Positions 26,892 to 35,866 of a stretch of 64,000 nt of DNA are shown one piece after another (the first letter of the stretch is position 1; every line of letters begins with the position of its first letter). Position numbers and translations under genes: made by a program. Source of the stretch: Synechococcus sp. C9 (GTDB lineage: Bacteria > Cyanobacteriota > Cyanobacteriia > Gloeomargaritales > Gloeomargaritaceae); NCBI RefSeq assembly GCF_022984075.1, contig NZ_JALAAD010000001.1:248001-312000 (forward strand), given 5' to 3'. Below the pieces are notes generated by a model that saw nothing but the letters and a program-made list of their open reading frames with translations, ran no database searches and was not told the origin of the DNA.

Positions 26892-26981
26892 GGGCACCTC
26901 CCTAAATGTAACGGGAGTGGTCACAGGGGAGCATCCCCCGCCCTTGGTTCTGGTATGGGTTGGCTCAAATAAGAAATGCCC
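26892..26981. repeat. dispersed miniature element, short degenerate copy
   Basis: A 90-bp copy bounded by GGGCACCTCCCTA and 'aagaaatgccc', with 'cacaggggagcatcccccgcccttggttctg' like internal sequence in family order. It lies between the phosphoribosyltransferase and mscL genes. Confidence 0.6.
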
Positions 26982-27023
26982 TTCAATAAATCTAAAATCA
27001 AAGTGAGAGGTTTTGCCGTTTTC

Positions 27024-27434
27024 CTAGCGCATGGATGAGTGGTCTAAATGCGCATTTAACCGTTCAATAGCCAGCGCCAATCGCTCCTCGGTCGTGGGTT
27101 CGGTAGGGGTATCTGGCTCTGGGGCTGGGCGGGTGAGGATGAACCGAATCAACAGAAATAACACCAGGGCCACGATCAGGAAATCCACAATTGCTCCCAA
27201 AAAGTTGCCGATTTTCACCCCTGGGCCAATGGTTAACAGCCGCCAGTCGCCCCCAGGGATCAGCGGGTTCACCAAAGGCATCACCACATCTTCCACGAAG
27301 GAAGTGATAATCTTACCAAAAGCACCACCAATAATCACGGCTACAGCCAAATCTACCACATTACCTTTGAAGGCAAAATTGCGGAATTCTTGCCAAAATT
27401 GCCCCAGTCTCGGGCGAGGCCGTCTTCTTACCAT
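27024..27434 (-). CDS. mscL: large-conductance mechanosensitive channel MscL
   Basis: A 136-residue channel that opens a wide pore under extreme membrane tension and so protects the cell from osmotic bursting. The family start is 'FWQEFRNFAFKGNVVDLAVAVIIGGAFGKI', split here as N-terminal helix and first membrane helix with the pore constriction; the second membrane helix is 'FLIVALVLFLLIRFIL'. The C-terminal cytoplasmic bundle ('EERLALAIERLNAHL') is present. The N-terminus is slightly extended and Arg-rich. Length is normal. Confidence 0.95.
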   Translation of the reverse strand: MVRRRPRPRLGQFWQEFRNFAFKGNVVDLAVAVIIGGAFGKIITSFVEDVVMPLVNPLIPGGDWRLLTIGPGVKIGNFLGAIVDFLIVALVLFLLIRFILTRPAPEPDTPTEPTTEERLALAIERLNAHLDHSSMR

Positions 27435-27463
27435 GCCGGTGTCCTGTTGAGGAGCATCAGAGC

Positions 27464-28471
27464 CTACTCAACCGGTTTGGCCGCATCCCCGACCTTCAAC
27501 CCTTGCCCACTCAAAATCCGCCCCACCGCCGAAACTCCATCCACTTCCGTCAACTGTACCCGTCCCACCGGCTGGGTATCCTTCCGCAGGACTTTGCCGG
27601 TTTGGGGGTCCTTGATTTCTCGGACGACCCGCTCCACCGACATCACCATGCCGGGTTTGAGTCCATCTTTGGCTCCCTTATTCAAAATGACCCGCCCGGG
27701 GGCGACATCCGCCACAATCGCAATCACATCGGGCAGGAGGGGGGGCAAAGCGGCCAAAACGGCAGATTGCTGTACCAGCCCATCGGCGAGTTGGGCAACG
27801 GCCTGTTCCGCGGCGGCACTCAGCAATTGATCCCGGGCATCGGTTGTACTCCCCCCACCAATGCCGTAAACCGTAGCCCCACCGGTGCCTTTATCCGCCG
27901 TACCCGCTCCCTCCGCCACCGCCAAAATCTCCCCGGTGCTGGTGTTGACGATTCGGGCGTTGAGTTTCACATCCGCTTTCTGTTTTTGACTGCTAGTGGA
28001 AATGCCAAAGAAACCCACATTTACCCCAGATTGGGATTGTTCAAGATTGAACTGGGTAATGGTGCCAATAATCACCGCATCGGCTCCCAGTAAACGGCCA
28101 ATTTGAGCGGCGGTTGCGGGTTCAATCCGTCCACTTGCCCCCAGGTTTTGTTCCGCCAAAATTTGATTAATCCGACTGCGCTCCACCATGATAAATGTAC
28201 CATTTTGCACCAACCGATTGGTCAAGAGGTCGCTAACGCCCTTCGCCGGGCCAACGGTTCCGGTTAGCCCTAACCCCGTTAAGCCAGTGCTGGCAAAATC
28301 AAAATCTAACACTGCCAAGCGTTTCTTGGTTTGCACTTGGATTTGCTCTAACCCCACCCCCTGCGCCACCACGATGGACGGCAGAGCCACCGATACGCAA
28401 CCCGCCACGACCATCCCCACCAGCAAGCCCCTCATCCCAGTATTCATCCCCTTCATGCTCCCGTTGATCAT
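27464..28471 (-). CDS. CsgG/LpoB-like exported protein
   Basis: A 335-residue exported protein. An N-terminal hydrophobic segment ('GLLVGMVVAGCVSVALPS') precedes a CsgG-type domain: 'KRLAVLDFDFAST', 'VSDLLTNRLVQNGTFIMVERSRINQILAEQ', 'IGRLLGADAVIIGTITQF' (each part is given separately in the chain). The C-terminal part ('GRVILNKGAKDGLKPGMVMSV') adds a small beta domain. CsgG relatives act at the outer membrane or regulate penicillin-binding proteins; which applies here is unknown. A Cys lies in the hydrophobic segment, so lipidation is possible. Several Met codons (28471, 28456, 28450, 28438) could start translation. Confidence 0.75.
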   Translation of the reverse strand: MINGSMKGMNTGMRGLLVGMVVAGCVSVALPSIVVAQGVGLEQIQVQTKKRLAVLDFDFASTGLTGLGLTGTVGPAKGVSDLLTNRLVQNGTFIMVERSRINQILAEQNLGASGRIEPATAAQIGRLLGADAVIIGTITQFNLEQSQSGVNVGFFGISTSSQKQKADVKLNARIVNTSTGEILAVAEGAGTADKGTGGATVYGIGGGSTTDARDQLLSAAAEQAVAQLADGLVQQSAVLAALPPLLPDVIAIVADVAPGRVILNKGAKDGLKPGMVMSVERVVREIKDPQTGKVLRKDTQPVGRVQLTEVDGVSAVGRILSGQGLKVGDAAKPVE

Positions 28472-28600
28472 TAACCAGTCGTTTTAGTCATGATTCCTTC
28501 CCGGTACTATACCACGTCTGTTCTCCCCCGGAAAATGTTCCTATAATTTGCTTAATTTTATCGGTAAAATCGGGGGTAGATACTTAATAATTAAAATGCA

Positions 28601-29197
28601 ATGAATCCAGCCAATCAGACGCTCCGGTGGACGATGCGGGATGTGGAAGCCCTGCCCGATAACGAGTGGATTCGCTACGAAATTATTGATGGAGAACTGT
28701 ACGTGACCCGTGCCCCCCACCATCGCCACCAATATACGGTCGGGCGGATTTTTGCTCTGCTGGATGCCTGGTCTCGCCAAACCGGATTGGGGGAGCCTTC
28801 CATCCTGCCAGGGTTGATTTTTTCCGACTCGGATTATGTGGCACCGGATGTGGCGTGGTTGAGCTACGGGCGGTTGCGGCATCTCCAGGATGAGGTCGGG
28901 CATTTTCGGGGTGCGCCGGAATTGGTGGTGGAGGTGCTGTCCCCCGGCAAAGCCAATGAGGATCGGGATCGCCTGGCGAAATTGAAGCTCTATTCCCGGC
29001 AGGGGGTGCAGGAATACTGGATCGTTGACCCGGTGCTCCAGCAGGTGGAATTGTACCGACGGGAACAGGCGCAGTTGGTGCGCTTTGCCACGCTCTTGCC
29101 AACGGATGAACTCACTTCGCCGGTATTGCCGGGGTTTCGCTGTACCGTCGCCGAGGTGTTTACCAGCCGGGCAGAGTCGTATAATACGGGCAGTTGA
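28601..29197 (+). CDS. Uma2-family (DUF820) endonuclease-like protein
   Basis: A 198-residue protein of the Uma2 family, which has a PD-(D/E)XK nuclease-like fold and is expanded in cyanobacteria. Signatures are 'EALPDNEWIRYEIIDGELY', 'VAPDVAWLSYGRL', and the core 'ELVVEVLSPGKANEDRDRL' followed by 'KLKLYSRQGVQEYWIVDP', which contain the Asp, Glu and Lys expected in the active site. Its biological role is unknown. Start ATG 28601 is supported by the conserved N-terminus. Genes downstream follow closely on the same strand. Confidence 0.85.
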   Translation: MNPANQTLRWTMRDVEALPDNEWIRYEIIDGELYVTRAPHHRHQYTVGRIFALLDAWSRQTGLGEPSILPGLIFSDSDYVAPDVAWLSYGRLRHLQDEVGHFRGAPELVVEVLSPGKANEDRDRLAKLKLYSRQGVQEYWIVDPVLQQVELYRREQAQLVRFATLLPTDELTSPVLPGFRCTVAEVFTSRAESYNTGS

Positions 29198-29209
29198 GGG
29201 GAGAATATC

Positions 29210-29686
29210 ATGGTTTGGTGGGGACGTTGCTTGGCGTTGGGGCTGGCACTGTGGTTCTTCTTTCTGAGTCCGGTGGGGGCGGAAGATTACAACAAACGTT
29301 CCTTGATTGGCATGAATTTTGCGGGGCAGGATTTGACCGATTCCAGTTTTGTGAAAGCTGTCCTGCGGCAGGCAAATTTCCAGGGGGCGGACTTGCGGGG
29401 GGTGAGTTTTTTTGGGGCGAACCTGGATGGTGCCAATTTAGCCGGGGCAAATCTGGCAGGAGCGACTCTGGATACGGCTTTGATGACCCGCACGAACTTG
29501 CAAAATGCGATTTTGACCGGAGCCTACGCCTACCTGACCAATTTCAAGGGGGCAGACATTACCGGGGCGGATTTTACGGATGTGGGTCTGCGACGGGATG
29601 CCCAAATGCTCTTGTGTGAGCGGGCTAGTGGGGTGAATCCAGTCACCGGCGTAGCCACCCGGGAGAGTTTGGGATGCCCTCCTTGA
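29210..29686 (+). CDS. secreted pentapeptide-repeat protein
   Basis: A 158-residue protein with a signal peptide ('CLALGLALWFFFLSPVGAED') and about twelve pentapeptide repeats of A(D/N)LxG type between residues 40 and 120 ('ANFQGADLRGVSFFGANLDG', 'ANLAGANLAGATLD'). Such repeats fold into a right-handed quadrilateral beta-helix. The C-terminus has two Cys and ends ESLGCPP. By comparison with other cyanobacterial exported pentapeptide proteins it may reside in the thylakoid lumen or periplasm. Function is unknown. It starts 12 bases after the Uma2 gene. Confidence 0.8.
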   Translation: MVWWGRCLALGLALWFFFLSPVGAEDYNKRSLIGMNFAGQDLTDSSFVKAVLRQANFQGADLRGVSFFGANLDGANLAGANLAGATLDTALMTRTNLQNAILTGAYAYLTNFKGADITGADFTDVGLRRDAQMLLCERASGVNPVTGVATRESLGCPP

Positions 29687-29884
29687 GCGAAAATTGGGGT
29701 TATAGCACTCTCATGTGAATTGTGAGTATAAATTTTAGTTCTCCATCTGTGAGCATCCTCATTAAATAAATTTAGAATAGGGGTCGCAGGGAAACTCCCA
29801 CGCATTTGGTTCTGTAAAATTTCTGTTCCTTAATTAAGTGAGGTTGCGGGGCATAATTGGGTTGTGATTCTGACCGACTTCAAT

Positions 29885-30232
29885 TTACTGCGCTCGAAGT
29901 AGGGCGGCGATGGCTGGGGCTAAACTTTGCACGAGGGGGGTAAAAATGGTAGCGGCGGCGGCGGCAATGATCACCGTGCGGCTGATGGACAAATTATCTC
30001 GTGATAGTTGCAGGAATCGTTCTTCCCACTTGTCCACCCGTTGCACCGTCTCCCTAATGTCCACCTCCAATTTATCTACCTTGCCTTCCAATTTATCTAC
30101 CTTGTCTTCCAGGTTATCTACCTTGCCTTCCAGGTTATCTACCTTGTCTTCCAGGGCGGAGAGCCGGGAATCAATCCTGTCCAGGCGATTCAACACCTGA
30201 TTTTGGAAGTCTTGGGGTTCTAAGTCTTGCAT
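29885..30232 (-). CDS. heptad-repeat coiled-coil protein with C-terminal membrane helix
   Basis: A 115-residue protein. Residues 24-60 are a run of 7-residue units of type LE(D/G)KVD(N/K), encoded by 21-bp tandem repeats, so it forms a very regular coiled coil. A charged linker is followed by a hydrophobic tail (about 86-108, 'TVIIAAAAATIFTPLVQ') that may anchor it in a membrane. The N-terminus 'LEPQDFQNQVLNRLDRI' is also helical. Similar small proteins occur in cyanobacteria without known function. Repeat number may vary between strains. Confidence 0.65.
   Translation of the reverse strand: MQDLEPQDFQNQVLNRLDRIDSRLSALEDKVDNLEGKVDNLEDKVDKLEGKVDKLEVDIRETVQRVDKWEERFLQLSRDNLSISRTVIIAAAAATIFTPLVQSLAPAIAALLRAQ
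30063..30155. repeat. 21-bp tandem repeats inside the coiled-coil gene
   Basis: Between four and five 21-bp units of the type 'tccaatttatctaccttgcct', with only a few base changes (aat/ggt, cct/tct) between units. Each unit encodes one heptad of the protein on the minus strand. Confidence 0.85.
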
Positions 30233-30356
30233 GGTGGATACTCCGTTGATATGTCAAGTGTATCCCCTATCGTCATTGCAGAACCTCTCTCTCCCTCATT
30301 TTTAACAATTGTAGTTTTGTGAAGTTTTCTTATTCACATGCAGGACGCTTTGTAGA

Positions 30357-30461
30357 GAACTTCTATAGCAATCCTACTTGATTAGTGAACAGAGATTCCC
30401 CAGAACCAAGGACGGGGACGGTGCCCCTGCGACTGCTAACTTTGAATTGATAGAGATGCCC
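30357..30461. repeat. dispersed miniature element (mixed type)
   Basis: A copy of about 105 bp with left end 'gaacttctatagcaatccta', combining the type A and type B ends, and right end TAGAGATGCCC. It includes 'accaaggacggggacggtgc' and 'cccctgcgact'. Confidence 0.65.
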
Positions 30462-30496
30462 TGTAGTTAAAATATTTTAGGGCAATTTTAATTTTT

Positions 30497-31390
30497 TCAT
30501 TGATGAGAATCAGCAAAAAATCCCGTCCCCATCCGTGCCACCAGTTGCACTACCACCGTCACCCCCAAGAGCACCAACGCCGCATACATCAACGCCGCCA
30601 CCTGCATCCCCTGGGCTTCGGCAAATTGATTTGCCAGCAAACTGGGGATCGTACTGCCCGCTTGCCATAGGGACGTGCTCACCCGGTTGGCATTGCCAAT
30701 CAGCATGGTCACCGCCATTGTTTCCCCCAACGCCCGGGCTAAAGCCAGCAAAATTCCCGCACCAATCCCCGCCCGTGCCGCCGGTAGCAAAATCCCCAAC
30801 AGGGTTTCCCAGCGGGTCGCCCCCACCGCCATCGCCGCCCAACGGTACTCCTGGGGCACCTGCGCCAAACTACTGCGTGCCACTGCCGCCACCGTCGGCA
30901 AAATCATTACAGCTAACACTAAGGTGGCGACCCCCACCGATGGTCCAATGGTTGATCCGCCGAAGACTTGCGGCAGTAACTTTTGCGCCGTTCGCAGAGC
31001 CGGAATCAGGATAAAAATCCCCCACAGCCCATAGACCACACTGGGAATCGCCGCCAACACCTCCACCGCCGCCGCCGCCGCCGCCTGCCAAACCGGGGAA
31101 ATGTGCGCCCAGGACTCGGTTAACCCAATCGCCACCCCCACCCCCAAGGGCACCGCCAAGCTCAAGGATAGCCCCGCCGTCAGCACCGTTCCCCACACCT
31201 GCGGCAAAATGCCGTACTGCCCCTGCACCGGATTCCACACCTGCCCTAACAAAAAATTCCCACCGAAGGCACGGATGGCTGGGGTCGCTTGGACAAATAA
31301 CACACCGACGATTGCCAGCAACAAGCCCCCGGTTCCCAGGGCACACACCGCTGTCAGTCCCAGGAATAGCCGCTCCCAAACCTGGGTCAT
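30497..31390 (-). CDS. pstC: phosphate ABC transporter permease PstC
   Basis: A 297-residue inner-membrane permease with six or so helices; it forms the phosphate import channel together with PstA. Family marks are 'FGGNFLLGQVWNPVQGQYGILP', 'EVLAAIPSVVYGLWGI' and the EAA loop 'YRWAAMAVGATRWETLLGILLP'. ATG 31390 is used since it follows the upstream stop by one base; the longer 31435 form would overlap that gene. pstS, pstA and pstB are not in the window beside it, so the transporter is completed elsewhere. Confidence 0.88.
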   Translation of the reverse strand: MTQVWERLFLGLTAVCALGTGGLLLAIVGVLFVQATPAIRAFGGNFLLGQVWNPVQGQYGILPQVWGTVLTAGLSLSLAVPLGVGVAIGLTESWAHISPVWQAAAAAAVEVLAAIPSVVYGLWGIFILIPALRTAQKLLPQVFGGSTIGPSVGVATLVLAVMILPTVAAVARSSLAQVPQEYRWAAMAVGATRWETLLGILLPAARAGIGAGILLALARALGETMAVTMLIGNANRVSTSLWQAGSTIPSLLANQFAEAQGMQVAALMYAALVLLGVTVVVQLVARMGTGFFADSHQ

Positions 31391-31391
31391 C

Positions 31392-31673
31392 TTAGCCCTC
31401 CGGGGGTGACCAAGCCACCTGCACCGCCAAGGCAACCAGCCCGACGGTAAACACCCCCAAGACCACCACCGCCAGGGTGCCGCCCCCCACCAACACCGTG
31501 CGTACCAAGCTCGCCAAACGCAGAACCAGGGGGTTTTGACTGTGGATGGGATGGGCAGTTAACCCCGCCACCATCGCCCGGGTGAGGGCATACACCGCCA
31601 ACCCCAGCGCACCGCTAATCGCCGCCCCAGTCAAGCACCGTCCGGGGGTCAAAGGGGGTTGGGGTTCAGACAT
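31392..31673 (-). CDS. DUF3082-like small membrane protein
   Basis: A 93-residue protein with two or three hydrophobic helices (about 13-35 and 54-86). The 'PGRCLTGAAISGALGLAVYALT' start and 'LASLVRTVLVGGGTLA' segment fit the DUF3082 pattern that I associate with cyanobacteria. Function is unknown. It is tightly packed: the start overlaps the upstream gene by 8 bases and the stop is one base from the pstC start. Confidence 0.6.
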   Translation of the reverse strand: MSEPQPPLTPGRCLTGAAISGALGLAVYALTRAMVAGLTAHPIHSQNPLVLRLASLVRTVLVGGGTLAVVVLGVFTVGLVALAVQVAWSPPEG

Positions 31674-32265
31674 CCACCGGCTCCCCTTCCAGATAGATAG
31701 ACCAAATATCCGCAGGCAGGTGGGTCACCAACTCCCGCTGACCGATGGGAATCAAAGCGGCGACCTGCTCCGGGGTTAATGCCAATTCCTGGGCAATTTG
31801 CTCCTCCGACCAATGCCCAATGGTTTTCAATAACATTACCAACCGCAGGGGCGTGGCTAATTTCTGCAATGCCTCTTCCAAATAACACCACAGGGGTGGG
31901 GGTGCCGCCGGTAAGCGGTAGTGAATGCTCTCCGGGGCGGGAACTTCCACCCGGGTCAACCAATCCCCCGTGCGGTCCACCAGCCAGGTTTGTAAACTGG
32001 TCATGCCCTCCGGGGGAACCAAGTCCCGCAACTGTTGGTACAAATACCGCCAGGTGGTGGCAAACAAATAATCCACCTGTACCCCCGTCGGTGCCGCATG
32101 GCTGACCAGGGCATATACCACTAAGGCATAGCGACAAAATAAAGCCACAAACGCCCGTCCCTGTTCCGGTTCCTGTTGCAACTGGCGCAATAATTTAACA
32201 TCTTCCTGTCCCTGCAACGCTTGCACCAACGGGTGTTGACACTCGCAAAAATTCGGCAATTGCAT
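31666..32265 (-). CDS. sigma-70 region 4-like helix-turn-helix protein
   Basis: A 199-residue protein with Cys at positions 7 and 9, a helical middle part, and a C-terminal helix-turn-helix ('HWSEEQIAQELALTPEQVAALI') of the kind found in sigma factor region 4. There is no clear region 2, so it is probably not a full sigma factor; it may be a conserved cyanobacterial regulator. Name and target genes are unknown. It is the first gene of the operon with the DUF3082-like gene and pstC, upstream of the divergent tRNA-Ser. Confidence 0.55.
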   Translation of the reverse strand: MQLPNFCECQHPLVQALQGQEDVKLLRQLQQEPEQGRAFVALFCRYALVVYALVSHAAPTGVQVDYLFATTWRYLYQQLRDLVPPEGMTSLQTWLVDRTGDWLTRVEVPAPESIHYRLPAAPPPLWCYLEEALQKLATPLRLVMLLKTIGHWSEEQIAQELALTPEQVAALIPIGQRELVTHLPADIWSIYLEGEPVDV

Positions 32266-32326
32266 CCAGGAATCTCCAGAACCTTTTGGGGTTATGTTAT
32301 AGTACAGGTCTATTCTAAATCTACCC

Positions 32327-32418
32327 GGAGAGGTGGCTGAGTGGTCGAAAGCGGCAGATTGCTAATCTGTTGATAGGCAGGCAACTCCTATCCGAGGGTT
32401 CGAATCCCTCCCTCTCCG
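32327..32418 (+). tRNA. tRNA-Ser(GCU)
   Basis: A 92-nt class II tRNA. The acceptor arm GGAGAGG pairs with CCTCTCC (32411-32417), the T arm reads 'gggttcgaatccc', the anticodon loop 'ttgctaa' has GCT, and the long variable arm ('gataggcaggcaactcctatc') is that of tRNA-Ser. CCA is not encoded. Confidence 0.95.
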
Positions 32419-32442
32419 TCGCTACCTTCAGGATTAAACCCT

Positions 32443-32925
32443 ATGACTTGGCGCAGTTCTACCACCCCCCTCGACCGGACTTTTGCGGCATTGGTGTACC
32501 TGATCCCCCTATATGATGGGATTGTCTATGGTCGCTTTCTGTTCGCCCAATTCCCCTTTTTAACCTATCTGCAATATCCCCTGCTTCCCTTGGCGATTGT
32601 GTACAGCTTAATTCCCTTTGGATTAGGCAGTTTATTGGTGTTTATTGCCCTGTTTGTGGGGGTAGTGCGGAATGAAAAAATCCCCCATTTCATCCGGTTT
32701 AATACCATGCAGGCAATTTTAATCAGCATTATATTAGCCATAGTTAGCCTGATTTACCAAGTTATTTTGCAACCCCTGATTCGGGGATTTTTCGCTGAAG
32801 TTTTGTTCAATACCATTTTCCTAGGGGTGTTGGTAATGGTGGGCTATAGCGTGGTGCAATCCGCCCGGGGTCGCTATGCGGAAATGCCAGTGATTTCCGA
32901 AGCCAGCTATCTACAAACCCGGTAA
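32443..32925 (+). CDS. Tic20-family membrane protein
   Basis: A 160-residue membrane protein with four helices (about 12-32, 50-72, 85-108 and 115-138). 'RTFAALVYLIPLYDGIVYG' and 'VRNEKIPHFIRFNTMQAILI' are the hallmarks of the Tic20 family. In plastids Tic20 is part of the inner-envelope protein import channel; the role of the cyanobacterial protein is not established. Its stop TAA overlaps the start ATG of the FAD oxidoreductase gene by one base. Confidence 0.85.
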   Translation: MTWRSSTTPLDRTFAALVYLIPLYDGIVYGRFLFAQFPFLTYLQYPLLPLAIVYSLIPFGLGSLLVFIALFVGVVRNEKIPHFIRFNTMQAILISIILAIVSLIYQVILQPLIRGFFAEVLFNTIFLGVLVMVGYSVVQSARGRYAEMPVISEASYLQTR

Positions 32926-34232
32926 TGGCGGTTGAGTACAACGTCGTTATTTTGGGGGGACATTTAGAGGCGCGTTGGGTGGCGCTTTGGGCGGCACAGC
33001 AGGGGGCACGGGTGGCTCTGGTGACGGACGGAACCCAGGACTGGGGCATGGTGGCAGTGGCACTCTGGGCACAGGTGGCGGTCATGGCTCATCAGGCGCA
33101 ACAGTCGGCGTGGCTGTTCACCGGGGAATGGGGCACCCAGCCGGTGTGGGAGCGGGCGTGCCGTTGGGTGGAACAACAACTGTGGGTCTATCAAACCCAG
33201 TACAGCGATAGTTGGCTGTTGCAGTGCGGAGTGGATGTGGTTGCGGGACCTGGGGTGTTTGCTACGGAGCCGCATCTGGCGGTGGAAACCCCGGAACGTC
33301 GCCTGCGGGGGTGTGGTTATGTGGTGGCAACCACGGGCGTGCCGGTTTTGCCAGAGGTGCCCCAACTGCGGCAAGTGCCTTTTTTCACCCTGGCGCAGCT
33401 TCATACCCTGTCCCAACATCCCCGGCGCACCGCCATTTTGGGCAATACTCCGGCGGCGATTGGGTTGGCGCAGGCGTGGAACCGGTTGGGTGTGCCCGTG
33501 TTTTTGCCGGTCGGGGAACATCGGTTACTGCCGGGGGAAGAGGGACTGCTGGCACGGCGGTTGGAGCGCATCCTGCGGGCGGAAGGGGTACACATCGAGA
33601 CGGAAACGCCCCTCAAATCCGTGACCGCCCGGACGACGGGGGTATATTTAGACGGCGGGCATTGCGCCAGCGAAGTGGATACCCTGGTGGTGGCGACCCC
33701 CAACCACGTCCCCCCGGAAACCCTGGGCACGGTGGAACTGCGGCGGCAAGGGCACTACCTGCGGGTGAATCGCTACCTCCAGACCAGTCACCCCCGGATT
33801 TATGCGGTGGGGGATGCGGTGGGGCACTATCCCATACCGGCGGTGCTGGGCTATGAATTGCACATTGCCGTACAGAATATCCTCTACCGGCGGCGCCAAC
33901 CCCTCTATCGCCATTTGTCCTGGGTGATTCCCACCGACCCGGTACTCCTGCGCCAAGGGTGGACGGAAGCCCAAGCCCGCCCGCACACCCCCCGTTTGCA
34001 GGTGGAAACCCCGCCCCTGAGCAAACGCATTCGCAACCGCCGGGGACAAACCCTGGGCTGGCATACCCTGGCACCCCATGCCCTACATCGTCATTACAGC
34101 CAATTGCCACCAGCGCAAATTTCTTGGGATAGTTGGCGGTGGGTTTTGGGAGAAACCACGTTACCCACTCCTCCGCAACCCTCTTTTTGGCGGGAACTGC
34201 GCTGGACTTGGCAAAGAGATGGCACAGATTAA
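32925..34232 (+). CDS. FAD-dependent pyridine nucleotide-disulfide oxidoreductase-like protein
   Basis: A 435-residue flavoprotein of the glutathione/mercuric reductase fold. The N-terminal nucleotide motif is unusual ('ILGGHLEARWVALWAAQQGARV') where GxGxxG is expected. A second nucleotide fold is 'RTAILGNTPAAIGLAQAWNRLG', and the FAD-binding 'RIYAVGDAVGHY' is intact. The redox CxxxxC pair of disulfide reductases is absent near the N-terminus, so it is not a true disulfide reductase. Substrate is unknown. It is translationally coupled to the Tic20-like gene. Confidence 0.75.
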   Translation: MAVEYNVVILGGHLEARWVALWAAQQGARVALVTDGTQDWGMVAVALWAQVAVMAHQAQQSAWLFTGEWGTQPVWERACRWVEQQLWVYQTQYSDSWLLQCGVDVVAGPGVFATEPHLAVETPERRLRGCGYVVATTGVPVLPEVPQLRQVPFFTLAQLHTLSQHPRRTAILGNTPAAIGLAQAWNRLGVPVFLPVGEHRLLPGEEGLLARRLERILRAEGVHIETETPLKSVTARTTGVYLDGGHCASEVDTLVVATPNHVPPETLGTVELRRQGHYLRVNRYLQTSHPRIYAVGDAVGHYPIPAVLGYELHIAVQNILYRRRQPLYRHLSWVIPTDPVLLRQGWTEAQARPHTPRLQVETPPLSKRIRNRRGQTLGWHTLAPHALHRHYSQLPPAQISWDSWRWVLGETTLPTPPQPSFWRELRWTWQRDGTD

Positions 34233-34307
34233 CCGGCGGACATACCAGTTTACAATTAATTAAAACGCATTGAACTTAGCACCCTAACTATTACCAATTG
34301 CCAACCG

Positions 34308-34904
34308 ATGCAACGAATTGCCACCGTCCACCGCCAAACCGGGGAAACCCAAGTGCAAGTGACCCTCAACCTCGACGGGCAGGGGGAATGTCAGGCGGCG
34401 ACGGGCATTCCCTTCCTGGATCACATGTTGCATCAGTTAGCCGCCCACGGGTTGCTGGATGTGACCGTCCAGGCGGAGGGTGACTACGAAATTGACGACC
34501 ACCACACCAACGAGGACGTGGGCATCGCCCTGGGGCAAGCCTTGGCAAAAGCTCTCGGGGACAAACAGGGGATTCACCGGTTCGGGCATATTGTCGCCCC
34601 CTTGGATGAAGCCCTGGTGCAGGTAACGTTGGACTGTTCCGGTCGCCCCCACCTGAGCTACGGGCTGAACATTCCCACCCAGCGGGTCGGCACCTACGAT
34701 ACGCAGTTGGTGCGGGAATTTTTTGTGGCGCTGGTGAATCACAGTGCCATGACATTGCACATCCATCAGCAGGCGGGGATCAATTCCCATCACATCATCG
34801 AGGCGACCTTTAAGGCATTCGCCCGGGCACTGCGGCAGGCGGTGGACTATGACCCCCGGCGAGGTGCCCAAATTCCCAGTTCCAAAGGTTCCCTGTGCGG
34901 CTGA
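34308..34904 (+). CDS. hisB: imidazoleglycerol-phosphate dehydratase
   Basis: A 198-residue enzyme of histidine synthesis that dehydrates imidazoleglycerol phosphate using two Mn ions. Metal-binding His/Glu clusters are visible: '[16 protein letters not shown]', '[17 protein letters not shown]' and '[17 protein letters not shown]'. The C-terminal 'SSKGSL' is typical. It is the monofunctional form without HisB phosphatase. It overlaps thiL by 10 bases, an odd pairing of pathways. HisZ is also in the window, but far away. Confidence 0.95.
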   Translation: MQRIATVHRQTGETQVQVTLNLDGQGECQAATGIPFLDHMLHQLAAHGLLDVTVQAEGDYEIDDHHTNEDVGIALGQALAKALGDKQGIHRFGHIVAPLDEALVQVTLDCSGRPHLSYGLNIPTQRVGTYDTQLVREFFVALVNHSAMTLHIHQQAGINSHHIIEATFKAFARALRQAVDYDPRRGAQIPSSKGSLCG

Positions 34905-35866
34905 AAGACCTCGGCGAAGCGGGATTATTAAACCTACTGCACCAATTTTGCCCGGCGGAACTGATTGGCGATGATGCCGCCCTGTTTACCCCACCGGCAG
35001 GACGGGAATTAGTTATTACAACCGATGTACTGGTAGAAGGGGTGCATTTTAGCAGTAGTCCCCTCAGTTCCCTGCCCTACCCAACCATGAGTGCGGCGGA
35101 TGTGGGCTGGCGGGCGGTGGCGGCGAATTACTCCGATTTAGCGGCAATGGGGGCGCAACCGTTGGGGATCACGGTGGGACTGGGTTTACCGCCAGAATTA
35201 CCTGTGGAGTGGGTACAGCAAATGTACGCAGGCATGGCAGAATTACTGCGGATTTACGGCGGCGTGATTTGGGGGGGGGATGTGGTGCGCTCCACCGTTA
35301 TTGTCATTAGTATTACCGCAGTCGGTTGTATTAATAGTTGCATCATCAAACGTTCGGTGGCAGAACCGGGGGATTGGATTGTTGTGACCGGCGATCACGG
35401 GTTGTCCCGGGCTGGTTTAGCCGCCTTAACTGGAGAAGTCGAGCCAAAAATTCCCGAATTTATCACGGCGCATCAGCGACCCCGTCCCCGTTTAGACGTA
35501 GTACCTGTACTGCAAAGCCTAGGCGTGTCACGGGTGGCAGGGATGGACAGTAGTGATGGGTTGGCGGATGCGGTGGCGCAAATCTGTCGGGCGAGTGGCG
35601 TCGGGGCAGTGTTACGGCACGAGATTACCGTTCATCCCTTACTCAAAGCTGAATTTCCGCAACAGGCTTGGGAATGGTTCTGGTATGGGGGCGAAGACTT
35701 TGAATTGGTGTTAACGTTACCCCCAGAACCAGCGCAAACATTGGTGCAACGTTTGGGACATCCTGCCCAGGTGATTGGTGAAATTATCGCTGGGGATCAG
35801 GTGTTTTGGGGAGAAACGGTATTGCCTGCCCGGGGTGGGTTTCAACATTTTGACTCACCCATTTAG
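34895..35866 (+). CDS. thiL: thiamine-monophosphate kinase
   Basis: A 323-residue kinase that phosphorylates thiamine phosphate to the active cofactor thiamine diphosphate. It has the AIR-synthase-like fold with '[14 protein letters not shown]', '[12 protein letters not shown]', '[20 protein letters not shown]' and '[15 protein letters not shown]', where Asp residues bind Mg-ATP. GTG at 34895 is the start and lies inside the 3' end of hisB. The 3' end overlaps the convergent metal permease gene by 4 bases. Confidence 0.93.
   Translation: MRLKDLGEAGLLNLLHQFCPAELIGDDAALFTPPAGRELVITTDVLVEGVHFSSSPLSSLPYPTMSAADVGWRAVAANYSDLAAMGAQPLGITVGLGLPPELPVEWVQQMYAGMAELLRIYGGVIWGGDVVRSTVIVISITAVGCINSCIIKRSVAEPGDWIVVTGDHGLSRAGLAALTGEVEPKIPEFITAHQRPRPRLDVVPVLQSLGVSRVAGMDSSDGLADAVAQICRASGVGAVLRHEITVHPLLKAEFPQQAWEWFWYGGEDFELVLTLPPEPAQTLVQRLGHPAQVIGEIIAGDQVFWGETVLPARGGFQHFDSPI

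Noticed and set aside
30063-30155. Short tandem repeats as a CRISPR-like array
   Set aside because: Units are directly adjacent 21-mers without spacers and are in frame within a coiled-coil gene.
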